From: Bizionia sp. | GTDB taxonomy: Bacteria > Bacteroidota > Bacteroidia > Flavobacteriales > Flavobacteriaceae | Assembly (NCBI GenBank): GCA_018067115.1 | Contig: JAGPVI010000236.1 | Span: 1-6,651, forward strand | DNA: 6,651 nt | Direction: 5' to 3' | In this document: positions 1 through 5,853 of the stretch, one piece after another | Layout of the letters: each line of letters begins with the position of its first letter | Numbering within the stretch: the first letter of the stretch is position 1 | The notes under the pieces: generated by a model | Databases searched by the model: none | Seen by the model: the letters and a program-made list of their open reading frames with translations, nothing else | What the model was told of the DNA's origin: nothing | Made by a program: the position numbers and the translations under genes

Positions 1-2
1 TT

Positions 3-68
3 ACAGATACGCACTTGGAGCTCTCTAATCCCGATGGGCCGACAGCTAAGTTTAAAAAATCTGAATAA
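3..68 (+). CDS. Possible C-terminal end of a protein cut by the window edge
   Basis: The frame beginning at base 3 is open to a TAA at 66-68 and would encode the last 21 residues of a protein, ending in a hydrophilic tail (LELSNPDGPTAKFKKSE). The composition looks like a plausible protein C-terminus and the gene would converge on the DUF1801 gene to its right, but no family can be recognised from so little. A competing reading exists on the other strand: a minus-strand ATG at 71-73 opens a frame running off the left edge (MSYSDFLNLAVGPSG...). Both have a similar third-position AT content, so the strand is not settled. Confidence 0.35.
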   Translation, partial: TDTHLELSNPDGPTAKFKKSE

Positions 69-145
69 GACATTTTAGTCTGTTATAAGCATATTAAAGC
101 GTTCATAACTATTATATTTGGTCTGATTTTTAATAATTTAAGTTG

Positions 146-508
146 CTAACTTTTACTTTCTAAAATAATTTGGTGTGCTTCATTTAAAATATCTATAAGT
201 ACGGTATCGTTTATAGAAGCTGTGGTTGTGTAACGCAAAGACATCATTTTCTTTCTGTTTTCGGTAACTTGAAATTCTTTGTGTGATTGTATTTTATGTC
301 CTAAAACAAAACCAACGTCGACGTATTTCTTTTTTAAATTCATATTAAAATAACAAAAAGGTTTATCCAAATAATAATAAAAAGGCATACCCCATTTGTT
401 CTTTAAAACAATACCTGGCAACGTATTTTCTACTAATAATTGTAAGTGAAAAAGGATATCTCTATATGGTAAGGGCGCATTAACTATATAGTTTTCTGAT
501 GGATTCAT
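146..508 (-). CDS. DUF1801 (YdhG-like) domain protein
   Basis: This 120-aa soluble protein is recognised as a DUF1801 / YdhG-like small domain protein. Visible family hallmarks are the N-terminal PLPYRDILFHL segment (residues 13-23), the KWGMPFYYY motif (38-46) followed by KPFCYFNMN (49-57), the KKKYVDVGFVLG strand pair (59-70), and a closing helix after MSLRYTTTASI (89-99). The length is usual for a complete single-domain member. The biochemical role of this family is not established; no enzyme function should be assumed. There is no Shine-Dalgarno sequence, as is usual in Bacteroidota. A TATATTAG box (minus strand, 530-537) upstream resembles the -7 consensus TAnnTTTG but no good -33 element accompanies it. 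The gene is divergent from the membrane protein at 613, sharing a 104-bp intergenic region. Confidence 0.85.
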   Translation of the reverse strand: MNPSENYIVNAPLPYRDILFHLQLLVENTLPGIVLKNKWGMPFYYYLDKPFCYFNMNLKKKYVDVGFVLGHKIQSHKEFQVTENRKKMMSLRYTTTASINDTVLIDILNEAHQIILESKS

Positions 509-561
509 TATTGTATATTTAAGCGTTTACTAATATAAAAATTTAATTAGAGAATATTTAT

Positions 562-593
562 CTTGTTTAAACCAATTAAATAACTTTACTTTG
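562..593 (+). promoter_or_regulatory. Bacteroidota-type promoter for the membrane protein/regulator/creD module
   Basis: A CTTG at 562-565 (three of four bases of the -33 TTTG) is followed after a 20-nt spacer by TTACTTTG at 586-593, seven of eight bases of the -7 consensus TAnnTTTG. Transcription would start near 599-601, leaving a leader of only about 12-14 nt before the ATG at 613. The -7 box overlaps the left arm of the palindromic site at 587-609, so a bound regulator would block it. Matches were judged by eye. Confidence 0.5.
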
Positions 594-609
594 TTTTTCA
601 AAGTACTTT
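587..609 (+). promoter_or_regulatory. Putative operator, copy 1 (inverted repeat TACTTTG-N5-CAAAGTA)
   Basis: TACTTTG (587-593) and CAAAGTA (599-605) form a perfect 7-bp inverted repeat with a 5-nt spacer. The right arm also belongs to the 10-bp palindrome AAAGTACTTT (600-609). The same arrangement recurs at 1608-1629 upstream of creD, agreeing in 20 of 23 aligned positions with all differences in the spacer. The element overlaps the predicted -7 box and start of transcription. I infer that it is the binding site of the winged-helix regulator encoded at 1295-1588; this is not shown directly. Confidence 0.5.
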
Positions 610-612
610 ACT

Positions 613-1221
613 ATGGAGCCAAAAGATTATTTAAAAGATATTAGTGAAATTAAAAACTTAATGAATAAATCCTCGCGGTTTATATCACTAAGCGGTTTAT
701 CTGGTATACTTGCAGGTATTTATGCCCTAATTGGTGCCGCCATTGCTTATTATATTGTAACAAACTCTACTCGTGGATATTTAATTTTAGATGGTACTAT
801 TTTTAAAATTAGTGTAGGGATTTTAATAGCAATCGCCGTTTTAAGTATTGTTACCGCTATTTATTTAACAACGAAAAAAGCCAAAAAAGTTGGCGAAAGT
901 ATTTGGGATTCCTCTTCAAAACGTTTAATAATTAACTTTCTGATTCCTTTAGTTTCAGGAGGCGCTTATATTTTGATTATTTTAGACCAACAGCGCTACG
1001 GACAAACAGCTGCCTTAATGCTTATTTTTTATGGTTTAGCTTTAATAAATGCGTCAAAATATAGTATTGGAGACATTCGGTACTTGGGAATAACGCAACT
1101 GATTTTAGGGTTAATATGTGCTTTATTTCCCGGATACGGCTTTTGGTTGTGGGTTATAGGTTTTGGATTTATGCATATTATTTATGGTACTATTATGCAC
1201 TTTAAATACGACAGTAATTAA
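613..1221 (+). CDS. Six-TM membrane protein of the creD-associated module
   Basis: This 202-aa protein is predicted to sit in the inner membrane. After a charged cytoplasmic start (residues 1-20, MEPKDYLKDISEIKNLMNKS) there are about six hydrophobic segments: 23-49, 65-87, 104-124, 130-146, 155-172 and 176-195. A short Lys-rich loop (88-93) and a DQQR loop (125-128) lie between them. The SLSGLSGILAGIYALIGA stretch (25-42) is characteristic of an uncharacterised Bacteroidota family that I recall next to a winged-helix regulator and creD. No catalytic motif is visible, so the function is unknown. It is the first gene of the plus-strand module, 73 bp upstream of the regulator, and carries the putative operator directly before its start. 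The ATG at 613 is the only sensible start given the promoter position. Confidence 0.85.
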   Translation: MEPKDYLKDISEIKNLMNKSSRFISLSGLSGILAGIYALIGAAIAYYIVTNSTRGYLILDGTIFKISVGILIAIAVLSIVTAIYLTTKKAKKVGESIWDSSSKRLIINFLIPLVSGGAYILIILDQQRYGQTAALMLIFYGLALINASKYSIGDIRYLGITQLILGLICALFPGYGFWLWVIGFGFMHIIYGTIMHFKYDSN

Positions 1222-1250
1222 GTAAAATACGGTTTAATGTGTTTACAAAT

Positions 1251-1283
1251 TATGTATCGCATCGTAAAAGATAATTACCTTAG
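1251..1283 (+). promoter_or_regulatory. Weak candidate promoter for the winged-helix regulator
   Basis: TACCTTAG at 1276-1283 matches seven of eight bases of the TAnnTTTG -7 element, and TATG at 1251-1254 is a three-of-four match to the -33 element with a 21-nt spacer. No ACTTTG/CAAAGT site is present in this 73-bp gap. The regulator could therefore have a basal promoter outside the operator's control, or simply be read from the upstream gene. Confidence 0.28.
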
Positions 1284-1294
1284 CAAAATATTAT

Positions 1295-1588
1295 ATGAGT
1301 ATTATACATAACATAAACAAAGTTTTCGATCATAGGATTAGGCTAGGCATAATGTCTGTTTTAATGGTAAATGAATACGCAGATTTTAATACTCTTAAAG
1401 AATTATTGGGCGCTACAGATGGTAATTTGGCAAGCCACACTAAAGCCTTAGAAAAAGCAGAATATATTAAAATTGAAAAGCAATTTATTGGCAAAAAACC
1501 TAATACACGCTATAGTACTAGCCCACTTGGTAAAGCCGAATTTAAAAAACATATTAACGCTTTAGAAAAATTAATTAATAAACAATAA
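1295..1588 (+). CDS. Winged-helix transcriptional regulator (HTH_34 type)
   Basis: This 97-aa cytoplasmic DNA-binding protein consists of a single winged helix domain and nothing else. It opens with the NINKVFDHRIRLGIMSVLM helix (residues 7-24). The helix-turn-helix is FNTLKELLGATDGNLASHTKALEKAEYI (31-58), with the DNA-reading helix about 42-54. The wing is KQFIGKKPNTRYSTSPLG (62-79), followed by a C-terminal helix that probably dimerises. This matches the HTH_34 winged-helix family (MarR/ArsR-like fold), at full length. No Cys cluster or ligand-binding domain is visible, so the signal is unknown. It lies between a six-TM protein gene and creD, both of which carry the same palindrome at their promoters, so it is inferred to be their local repressor or regulator. 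No palindrome precedes its own gene. Confidence 0.88.
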   Translation: MSIIHNINKVFDHRIRLGIMSVLMVNEYADFNTLKELLGATDGNLASHTKALEKAEYIKIEKQFIGKKPNTRYSTSPLGKAEFKKHINALEKLINKQ

Positions 1589-1605
1589 CCCTTTTTTTTA
1601 ATCAA

Positions 1606-1629
1606 TCACTTTGCAATTCAAAGTACTTT
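1606..1629 (+). promoter_or_regulatory. Putative operator, copy 2, with overlapping -7 box upstream of creD
   Basis: ACTTTG (1608-1613) and CAAAGT (1619-1624) form a 6-bp inverted repeat with a 5-nt spacer, and AAAGTACTTT (1620-1629) is the same perfect palindrome as in copy 1. TCACTTTG (1606-1613) fits the -7 consensus at seven of eight positions, but no TTG is found at a proper distance upstream. CreD expression may thus need activation, use a weak promoter, or depend partly on read-through. The site ends 15 bp before the creD ATG. Confidence 0.48.
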
Positions 1630-1644
1630 AAAATAAAAATATTT

Positions 1645-3060
1645 ATGGAATACTCGAACGACAACAACAGCAATCAACATCATTCTTCACAAAAGAAAGC
1701 ACCTAATAAAGTCGCTAATTGGTTAAAAACATCCATTACAGCGCGCTTAGCTATGGTTGGTTTTTTAACCTTAGCCCTATTAATTCCGCTCTCATACATA
1801 AGTAGTTTAATTCGGGAACGCGCTTTTAGGCAAAGTGATGTTGTACAAGAAATAAATGCCAAGTGGGGAGAAAATGTAATTGTTTATGGCCCTATTTTAA
1901 AACTGCCCTACAAAAGTTATTCTGAAAAGAAAACCTATAATGATAAAACAAAAACACATACTACAGAAATAGAAACAGCTATACAGTACGCTTACATATT
2001 CCCTGAAACTTTAAACGCAACCGCAAGTGTAGAGTCTAAAACACTTAATCGTGGTAATTACGAATCTGTTGTGTATACCTCAGCTATGGATTTTAAAGGT
2101 GATTTTATCTCTCCAAATTTGGAAACTAAAGGCATTAAAAAGGAAGATATTATTTGGGATCAAGCTTCTTTTATTGTAAAAACTTCTAATTTAAAAGGAA
2201 TAAAAGGAGAACTAAAAATTAAAGTAAATACTAATGATTATGCTTTCGAAACTAACTTTAATAACAATGAAAATGAGAATTATAATCATTTAGATATTTT
2301 AGAATCTACTTTTATAGACACCAAAGATTTACCGACACTATCAGGTCAAAAAATGGCCTATAATTTTAAAATGTCGCATAACGGAAGTGCGCTTTTACAA
2401 ATTATCCCCATTGGTAAAACCACCACATTATCTATGGATTCAAACTGGGAGAACCCAAGTTTTATAGGTGAATTTCTACCTAATGATAAAACCAAGGAAA
2501 TTTCTTCTGATGGTTTTAAAGCCGATTGGAAAGTTACCCATTTAAATCGCGCCTTTTCTCAACAGCATTTAGGTAATATTCCAACATTAAACCAATATGC
2601 TTTTGGTACCAAATTTTTAATACTGGTAGACGATTTTCAGCAAAGTGAACGCTCGGCTAAATATGGTTTTTTGGTTATTGGCCTTACGTTTTTGTTATTC
2701 TTTTTAATACAAACACTAAGTAAAATTAATATTCATCCGTTTCAATATTTAATGATCGGACTCGCCCTACTTATGTTTTACACCCTTCTCGTATCTATAA
2801 GCGAGCATAGTAATTTCTTTAAAGCCTATATAATTGCTGGTACAGCCGTTATTTCACTTATTACGCTATACTCCAAATCGGTATTAAAAAATTGGAAGTT
2901 TCCCTTTTTCGTTGGGCTTTCTTTAACTGCTTTATACAGCTTTATTTTTGTGATTATTCAATTAGAGAACTATGCCCTAGTGGTTGGAAGCCTTGGGTTA
3001 TTTACCATACTAGCACTAGTTATGTTTGTATCTAGAAAAATAGATTGGAATAACGGGTAA
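1645..3060 (+). CDS. creD: CreD family inner-membrane protein
   Basis: This 471-aa protein matches the CreD family (cell envelope integrity / inner membrane protein), close to the roughly 450 residues of E. coli CreD. A His/Asn/Gln-rich cytoplasmic start (1-20) is followed by TM1 (about 34-54), then a large periplasmic domain (55-338). Conserved stretches include WGENVIVYGPIL (74-85), PSFIGEFLP (271-279) and ADWKVTHLNRAF (293-304). Five more TM helices follow at about 340-357, 365-385, 393-410, 419-438 and 442-462. The INIHPFQYLMIGLALLMFYT segment (361-380) and SRKIDW near the C-terminus (463-468) are family signatures. In E. coli creD belongs to the CreBC regulon and is linked to envelope stress and beta-lactam response; its molecular role is not known. 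Here no two-component genes are present, and a winged-helix regulator lies immediately upstream. Confidence 0.93.
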   Translation: MEYSNDNNSNQHHSSQKKAPNKVANWLKTSITARLAMVGFLTLALLIPLSYISSLIRERAFRQSDVVQEINAKWGENVIVYGPILKLPYKSYSEKKTYNDKTKTHTTEIETAIQYAYIFPETLNATASVESKTLNRGNYESVVYTSAMDFKGDFISPNLETKGIKKEDIIWDQASFIVKTSNLKGIKGELKIKVNTNDYAFETNFNNNENENYNHLDILESTFIDTKDLPTLSGQKMAYNFKMSHNGSALLQIIPIGKTTTLSMDSNWENPSFIGEFLPNDKTKEISSDGFKADWKVTHLNRAFSQQHLGNIPTLNQYAFGTKFLILVDDFQQSERSAKYGFLVIGLTFLLFFLIQTLSKINIHPFQYLMIGLALLMFYTLLVSISEHSNFFKAYIIAGTAVISLITLYSKSVLKNWKFPFFVGLSLTALYSFIFVIIQLENYALVVGSLGLFTILALVMFVSRKIDWNNG

Positions 3061-3080
3061 GCAACTACTGCACCTAATAT

Positions 3081-3119
3081 GTACCTGCGACGCCTGCCTT
3101 AAAATACCGTCGCGGGTGC
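3081..3119 (+). other. GC-rich stem-loop after creD
   Basis: The arms 3081-3092 (GTACCTGCGACG) and 3108-3119 (CGTCGCGGGTGC) can form 12 consecutive pairs, two of them G-U, around a 15-nt loop. An alternative outer pairing uses GCACC (3070-3074) with GGTGC (3115-3119). The segment is far richer in G and C than its surroundings. No T-run follows it, so it is a poor intrinsic terminator; it may stabilise the creD 3' end, separate the two operons, or be a dispersed repeat. It occupies most of the 81-bp gap before the next gene. Confidence 0.45.
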
Positions 3120-3141
3120 TTATACAAAAAACTAAAAACAA

Positions 3142-3441
3142 ATGGATCTCATTTCACAAATAGGAAAATATATTGCCCTAGTCAGTTTTATAATTGGCAC
3201 AAGTCTTACCGGACTGTATTTACATTTAAATCGCCCCAACTCTATGGAAGAATTAGGCTTCTTTTATATTGTTATCGCGTGTGTTATAAATAGTATTTAT
3301 TTTCTGTTTTTAGTCATTATGCTTTTAATAAATAAGAAGAACAAATTTCCTAGAATAGAAGCGAGTCTATTAATGCTGATAAATATTCCAATAGGTCTTT
3401 TTTATAGCTATATAATTATAACACTAACTCCAAACTTATAA
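3142..3441 (+). CDS. Small three-TM membrane protein of unknown function
   Basis: This 99-aa protein has three hydrophobic segments (about residues 8-28, 38-63 and 74-95). The first two are joined by a polar loop (LNRPNSMEE, 29-37) and the last two by a positively charged loop (NKKNKFPR, 64-71). The charge distribution suggests that the KKNK loop faces the cytoplasm. I do not recognise the family and see no catalytic or metal-binding motif. The A-rich leader before the ATG is normal for Bacteroidota starts. It is followed after only 19 bp by the DUF2809 gene, so it is likely the first gene of a three-gene membrane-protein operon. No convincing promoter was found ahead of it. Confidence 0.75.
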   Translation: MDLISQIGKYIALVSFIIGTSLTGLYLHLNRPNSMEELGFFYIVIACVINSIYFLFLVIMLLINKKNKFPRIEASLLMLINIPIGLFYSYIIITLTPNL

Positions 3442-3460
3442 AATTTAAAAATACTCCCGA

Positions 3461-3835
3461 ATGAAATTACATTTTAACCGTCAATTTTTCATCCTATTTA
3501 TATTACTTTTTCTAACTGAAGTAGCCATTGCCTTCTTTCTAAAATCTGGATTTATACGGCATACCTTTGGCGATTACTTAGTAGTTATTATGCTTTTTTA
3601 TGGCGTAAAAAGTGTTTTTAAAATAGCTGCTATTCCCCTTTCTCTGGGTGTTTTAATTTTTGCCTTCAGTATTGAGTGCCTACAACTTACTCCTCTTTTA
3701 AGCGCTTTAAATTTAGAAGACAGCACATTAGCAAAACTTATTTTAGGCTGTAACTTTAGCTATCAAGATTTAATCGCATATACCTTAGGAATTGTTACGG
3801 TTTTAATTATTGACTTTAAATTCTTTAAAAAATGA
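3461..3835 (+). CDS. DUF2809 family membrane protein
   Basis: This 124-aa integral membrane protein matches DUF2809, related in appearance to VanZ-like small membrane proteins. Hydrophobic segments lie at about 8-28, 37-52, 56-72 and 103-118. Family features are FIRHTFGDYLVVIMLFYG (31-48), the intramembrane IECLQ (71-75) and LGCNFSYQDLIAYTLG (95-110), with conserved acidic residues Asp38, Glu71 and Asp103. The role of the family is not established. Its stop codon overlaps the start of the DUF1361 gene in an ATGA (3832-3835), which indicates translational coupling and probably partners acting in equal amounts. The start at 3461 gives a normal-length member. Confidence 0.85.
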   Translation: MKLHFNRQFFILFILLFLTEVAIAFFLKSGFIRHTFGDYLVVIMLFYGVKSVFKIAAIPLSLGVLIFAFSIECLQLTPLLSALNLEDSTLAKLILGCNFSYQDLIAYTLGIVTVLIIDFKFFKK

Positions 3836-4497
3836 AAGCATTCACTTTATTAATGCTTAATCGCCAAAAAGTAAGTACAATTGTAATTGCTTCGGTGATA
3901 TGTGCATTTATGTTACTCACTTTTAGAATAACATATACAAACACTCCTTACTTCTTGTTTTTAATTTGGAATTTATTCTTAGCAGGTGTCCCCTTTATAA
4001 TCACAACATATTTAATAAGCCTAAAAACACCCTATAAACTTTCTATTGTTTTTTACTTTACAATTTGGTTAATATTTTTACCCAATGCCCCATATATTGT
4101 TACCGATTTTTACCATTTGCGCTTAAGCCATTCTCATTTAATTTGGCTCGATGCATTAGTTATTTTCTGTTTTGCTATTGCAGGGCTAATCCTGTTTTAC
4201 TTTTCGTTAAGTGATATGTATACTACAGTATCGTTGTATATTAAAAAAAAATATGTGAAAGTTGTAATTTATGGTTCTTGTTTCCTCTCTGGGCTTGGTA
4301 TATATCTTGGTCGGTTTTTACGTTACAATTCTTGGGAAATACTAAGTAATCCCGCACAACTTATTAAAGATTGTTTTTCGATTTTACTATTTCCGAAAGC
4401 ACATATTCAAGCTTGGTTATTTGTAATATTAACAGGTTTTGTGCTTAGTGTAGGTTTTTACTCCTTTAGAGTACTTATTGATAAAAAAGAAGTTTAA
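3832..4497 (+). CDS. DUF1361 family membrane protein
   Basis: This 221-aa multi-pass membrane protein is a clear DUF1361 member. Predicted TM segments are about 15-33, 40-62, 70-90, 105-125, 145-160 and 193-212. Signature motifs are NLFLAGVPF (47-55), the strongly conserved WLIFLPNAPYIVTDFYHL (79-96, a membrane end with Asn-Pro and Asp92), WLDALVIF (105-112), and GIYLGRFLRYNSWEILSNP (156-174). The pattern of conserved Asn, Asp, Arg and Trp suggests a polar functional site at the membrane surface, but no reaction is known for the family. Translation starts at an ATG that overlaps the DUF2809 stop. The gene is the last of the plus-strand block and is followed within 10 bp by a hairpin terminator. 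Confidence 0.88.
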   Translation: MKAFTLLMLNRQKVSTIVIASVICAFMLLTFRITYTNTPYFLFLIWNLFLAGVPFIITTYLISLKTPYKLSIVFYFTIWLIFLPNAPYIVTDFYHLRLSHSHLIWLDALVIFCFAIAGLILFYFSLSDMYTTVSLYIKKKYVKVVIYGSCFLSGLGIYLGRFLRYNSWEILSNPAQLIKDCFSILLFPKAHIQAWLFVILTGFVLSVGFYSFRVLIDKKEV

Positions 4498-4504
4498 TAC
4501 AAAA

Positions 4505-4538
4505 AAAAACCACGTGCTTAGTCTAGCCCGTGGTTTTT
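4505..4538. terminator. Bidirectional intrinsic terminator between convergent genes
   Basis: AAAAACCACG (4505-4514) pairs perfectly with CGTGGTTTTT (4529-4538). The loop can extend the stem by GCT/AGC (4516-4518 with 4525-4527) after a single mismatch. On the plus strand the stem ends in five T's followed by an AT-rich tract. On the minus strand the stem is followed by nine T's (complement of 4501-4509). It lies between the stop of the DUF1361 gene at 4497 and the stop of the convergent oxidoreductase gene at 4560, where a two-way terminator is expected. Confidence 0.85.
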
Positions 4539-4559
4539 ATATTTTATAATAAAATAATA

Positions 4560-5768
4560 TTACTCTTTACCGTCTACATAATCTTGTAAGTAAGCAAAAC
4601 GGCGTGATAACTTACCATCTTCGGTTGTTATACGTGCGCGCTTTAAAATACCCCGCTCATCATCATTATAAAAGGCAGGGATAACGTGTTCTAAAAACAT
4701 CTCTCCAAACCCTTCACTGGCATCTTTTGGTAATTCGCAAGGCAAATTATCTACAGCCATTACGGTGATTGCATTTTTAGCATTGTAATCGACTTCTTGT
4801 TCTGTTTTAGGATCGTAACCATAAAACGGATCTGCTATAGTAGATGGGCGAATAGTGCATGCCACAGGACCATCTATATCGCAAGAAATATCGGCTACTA
4901 AATTAATTCGGAAATCGGGGTGTTTAGCATCGTCTCTAGTGAATAAAAACGGCGCACCGTCACCGTAAAAATGCCCTGCGATAAACATATCGGTTTCTTT
5001 AGCATAGGGCATAAAATTACTTGTATAACCTGCAGGATCTCTATAAAACTCGTGCTTTTCGCCTACTTTACCATCGCTGCGTTTTGTGTATTCCATAACA
5101 TCGGCCATACAATACACAGGTTCTGTAAATTGCGAGGTTAAATACAAGGCATCGCTAACTTGTTTTATTTTTAAATGATCTACAATTTCTCTGGCTCCTT
5201 TAGCTACTTTTCCTGTTCCAGAAATCGCTATTTTTATGTTTGGGAGCGTAATTTTATCTAACGCCGCTTTTACAGCGTCGAGATCTTTTAGGGTTTCTAC
5301 TTTTGGTAAACTAAATAAGCTGTCTCTTAAACCTAATGCTCTAAACCCATTGTATGCACCAACAAGCCCAGCATAACGCCCAAAACCTATAAGTCTAGAA
5401 CCGGTTTGCCTAACAATGGTTTCGTGGTCGTATAATTCTATATTTTTTTCTAATATGGCTTTTAAAAGCTTTCGGTTATACGGTTGCTTTTTTATGGTAT
5501 GACTAAAGAAAAAGTATTTTTTATTGGGAATTAATGCATCGATAGGCACTTCTTTAACACCAAATAATATATCGGCATCACTGATATCTTCTGATACTGT
5601 AAATCCTAATTGTTTATATTCAGTATCTGGAAACACTCTAATATCTGAGGCTTCGATAACCACTTCGGCCTGAGGATATTTTTCTTGCAATGTATTTAAT
5701 GCTTGTGGGGAGAACACTACCCGACGATCTGGCGGGTTTTTGCGCTCTTTAATTATAGCAAACTTCAT
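4560..5768 (-). CDS. Saccharopine dehydrogenase / lysine-ketoglutarate reductase-like oxidoreductase
   Basis: This 402-aa soluble protein belongs to the alanine dehydrogenase/PNT-fold superfamily and is most like yeast Lys1 and the lysine-ketoglutarate reductase half of AASS. These enzymes interconvert lysine plus 2-oxoglutarate and saccharopine using NAD(P)H. The N-terminal part holds IIKERKNPPDRRVVFSP (5-21) and candidate catalytic residues Lys72 in VKEV and His90 in FSHTIKKQ, matching the Lys/His pair of Lys1. RLIGFGRYAGLVGAYNG (125-141) precedes the Rossmann dinucleotide loop SGTGKVAKGA (183-192). The C-terminal part has ADISCDIDGPV (292-302), STIADPFYGYDP (309-320) and AVDNLPCELPKDASEGFGE (338-356), typical of the AASS-type family. 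No separate saccharopine-cleaving partner is in view, so the physiological direction is unknown. It ends at the convergent terminator and likely has its own promoter at 5812-5843. Confidence 0.85.
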   Translation of the reverse strand: MKFAIIKERKNPPDRRVVFSPQALNTLQEKYPQAEVVIEASDIRVFPDTEYKQLGFTVSEDISDADILFGVKEVPIDALIPNKKYFFFSHTIKKQPYNRKLLKAILEKNIELYDHETIVRQTGSRLIGFGRYAGLVGAYNGFRALGLRDSLFSLPKVETLKDLDAVKAALDKITLPNIKIAISGTGKVAKGAREIVDHLKIKQVSDALYLTSQFTEPVYCMADVMEYTKRSDGKVGEKHEFYRDPAGYTSNFMPYAKETDMFIAGHFYGDGAPFLFTRDDAKHPDFRINLVADISCDIDGPVACTIRPSTIADPFYGYDPKTEQEVDYNAKNAITVMAVDNLPCELPKDASEGFGEMFLEHVIPAFYNDDERGILKRARITTEDGKLSRRFAYLQDYVDGKE

Positions 5769-5811
5769 AGATGGTTCTTGGTTTTATAGTTATGCCTTGT
5801 TTATGGCCTTG

Positions 5812-5843
5812 CTAAAATACTGTTAAATTAAATTGTTGCCAAC
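5812..5843 (-). promoter_or_regulatory. Candidate promoter for the saccharopine dehydrogenase-like gene
   Basis: Read on the minus strand, GTTG (5843-5840) and TATTTTAG (5819-5812) match the Bacteroidota -33 (TTTG, three of four) and -7 (TAnnTTTG, seven of eight) elements with a 20-nt spacer. Transcription would start near 5805, giving a leader of about 37 nt. The position in the 85-bp gap after the DUF2945 gene means the oxidoreductase can be transcribed separately from it. Confidence 0.42.
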
Positions 5844-5853
5844 ATTTATTGTG

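Noticed and set aside
74..145. Possible imperfect hairpin (GTTAT...ATAAC) as terminator between the left fragment and the DUF1801 gene
   Set aside because: Only about five pairs, a long loop and no T-run in the right place on either strand.
541..581. Perfect inverted repeat ATTTAATT / AATTAAAT with a GTTTAAAC palindrome between the arms
   Set aside because: All bases in the arms are A or T in a very AT-rich region, so chance is a sufficient explanation; the -33 element of the predicted promoter also falls here.
1680..1862. 60-aa open frame on the minus strand
   Set aside because: It lies wholly inside creD, whose family match over the same bases is strong; its translation has no recognisable features.
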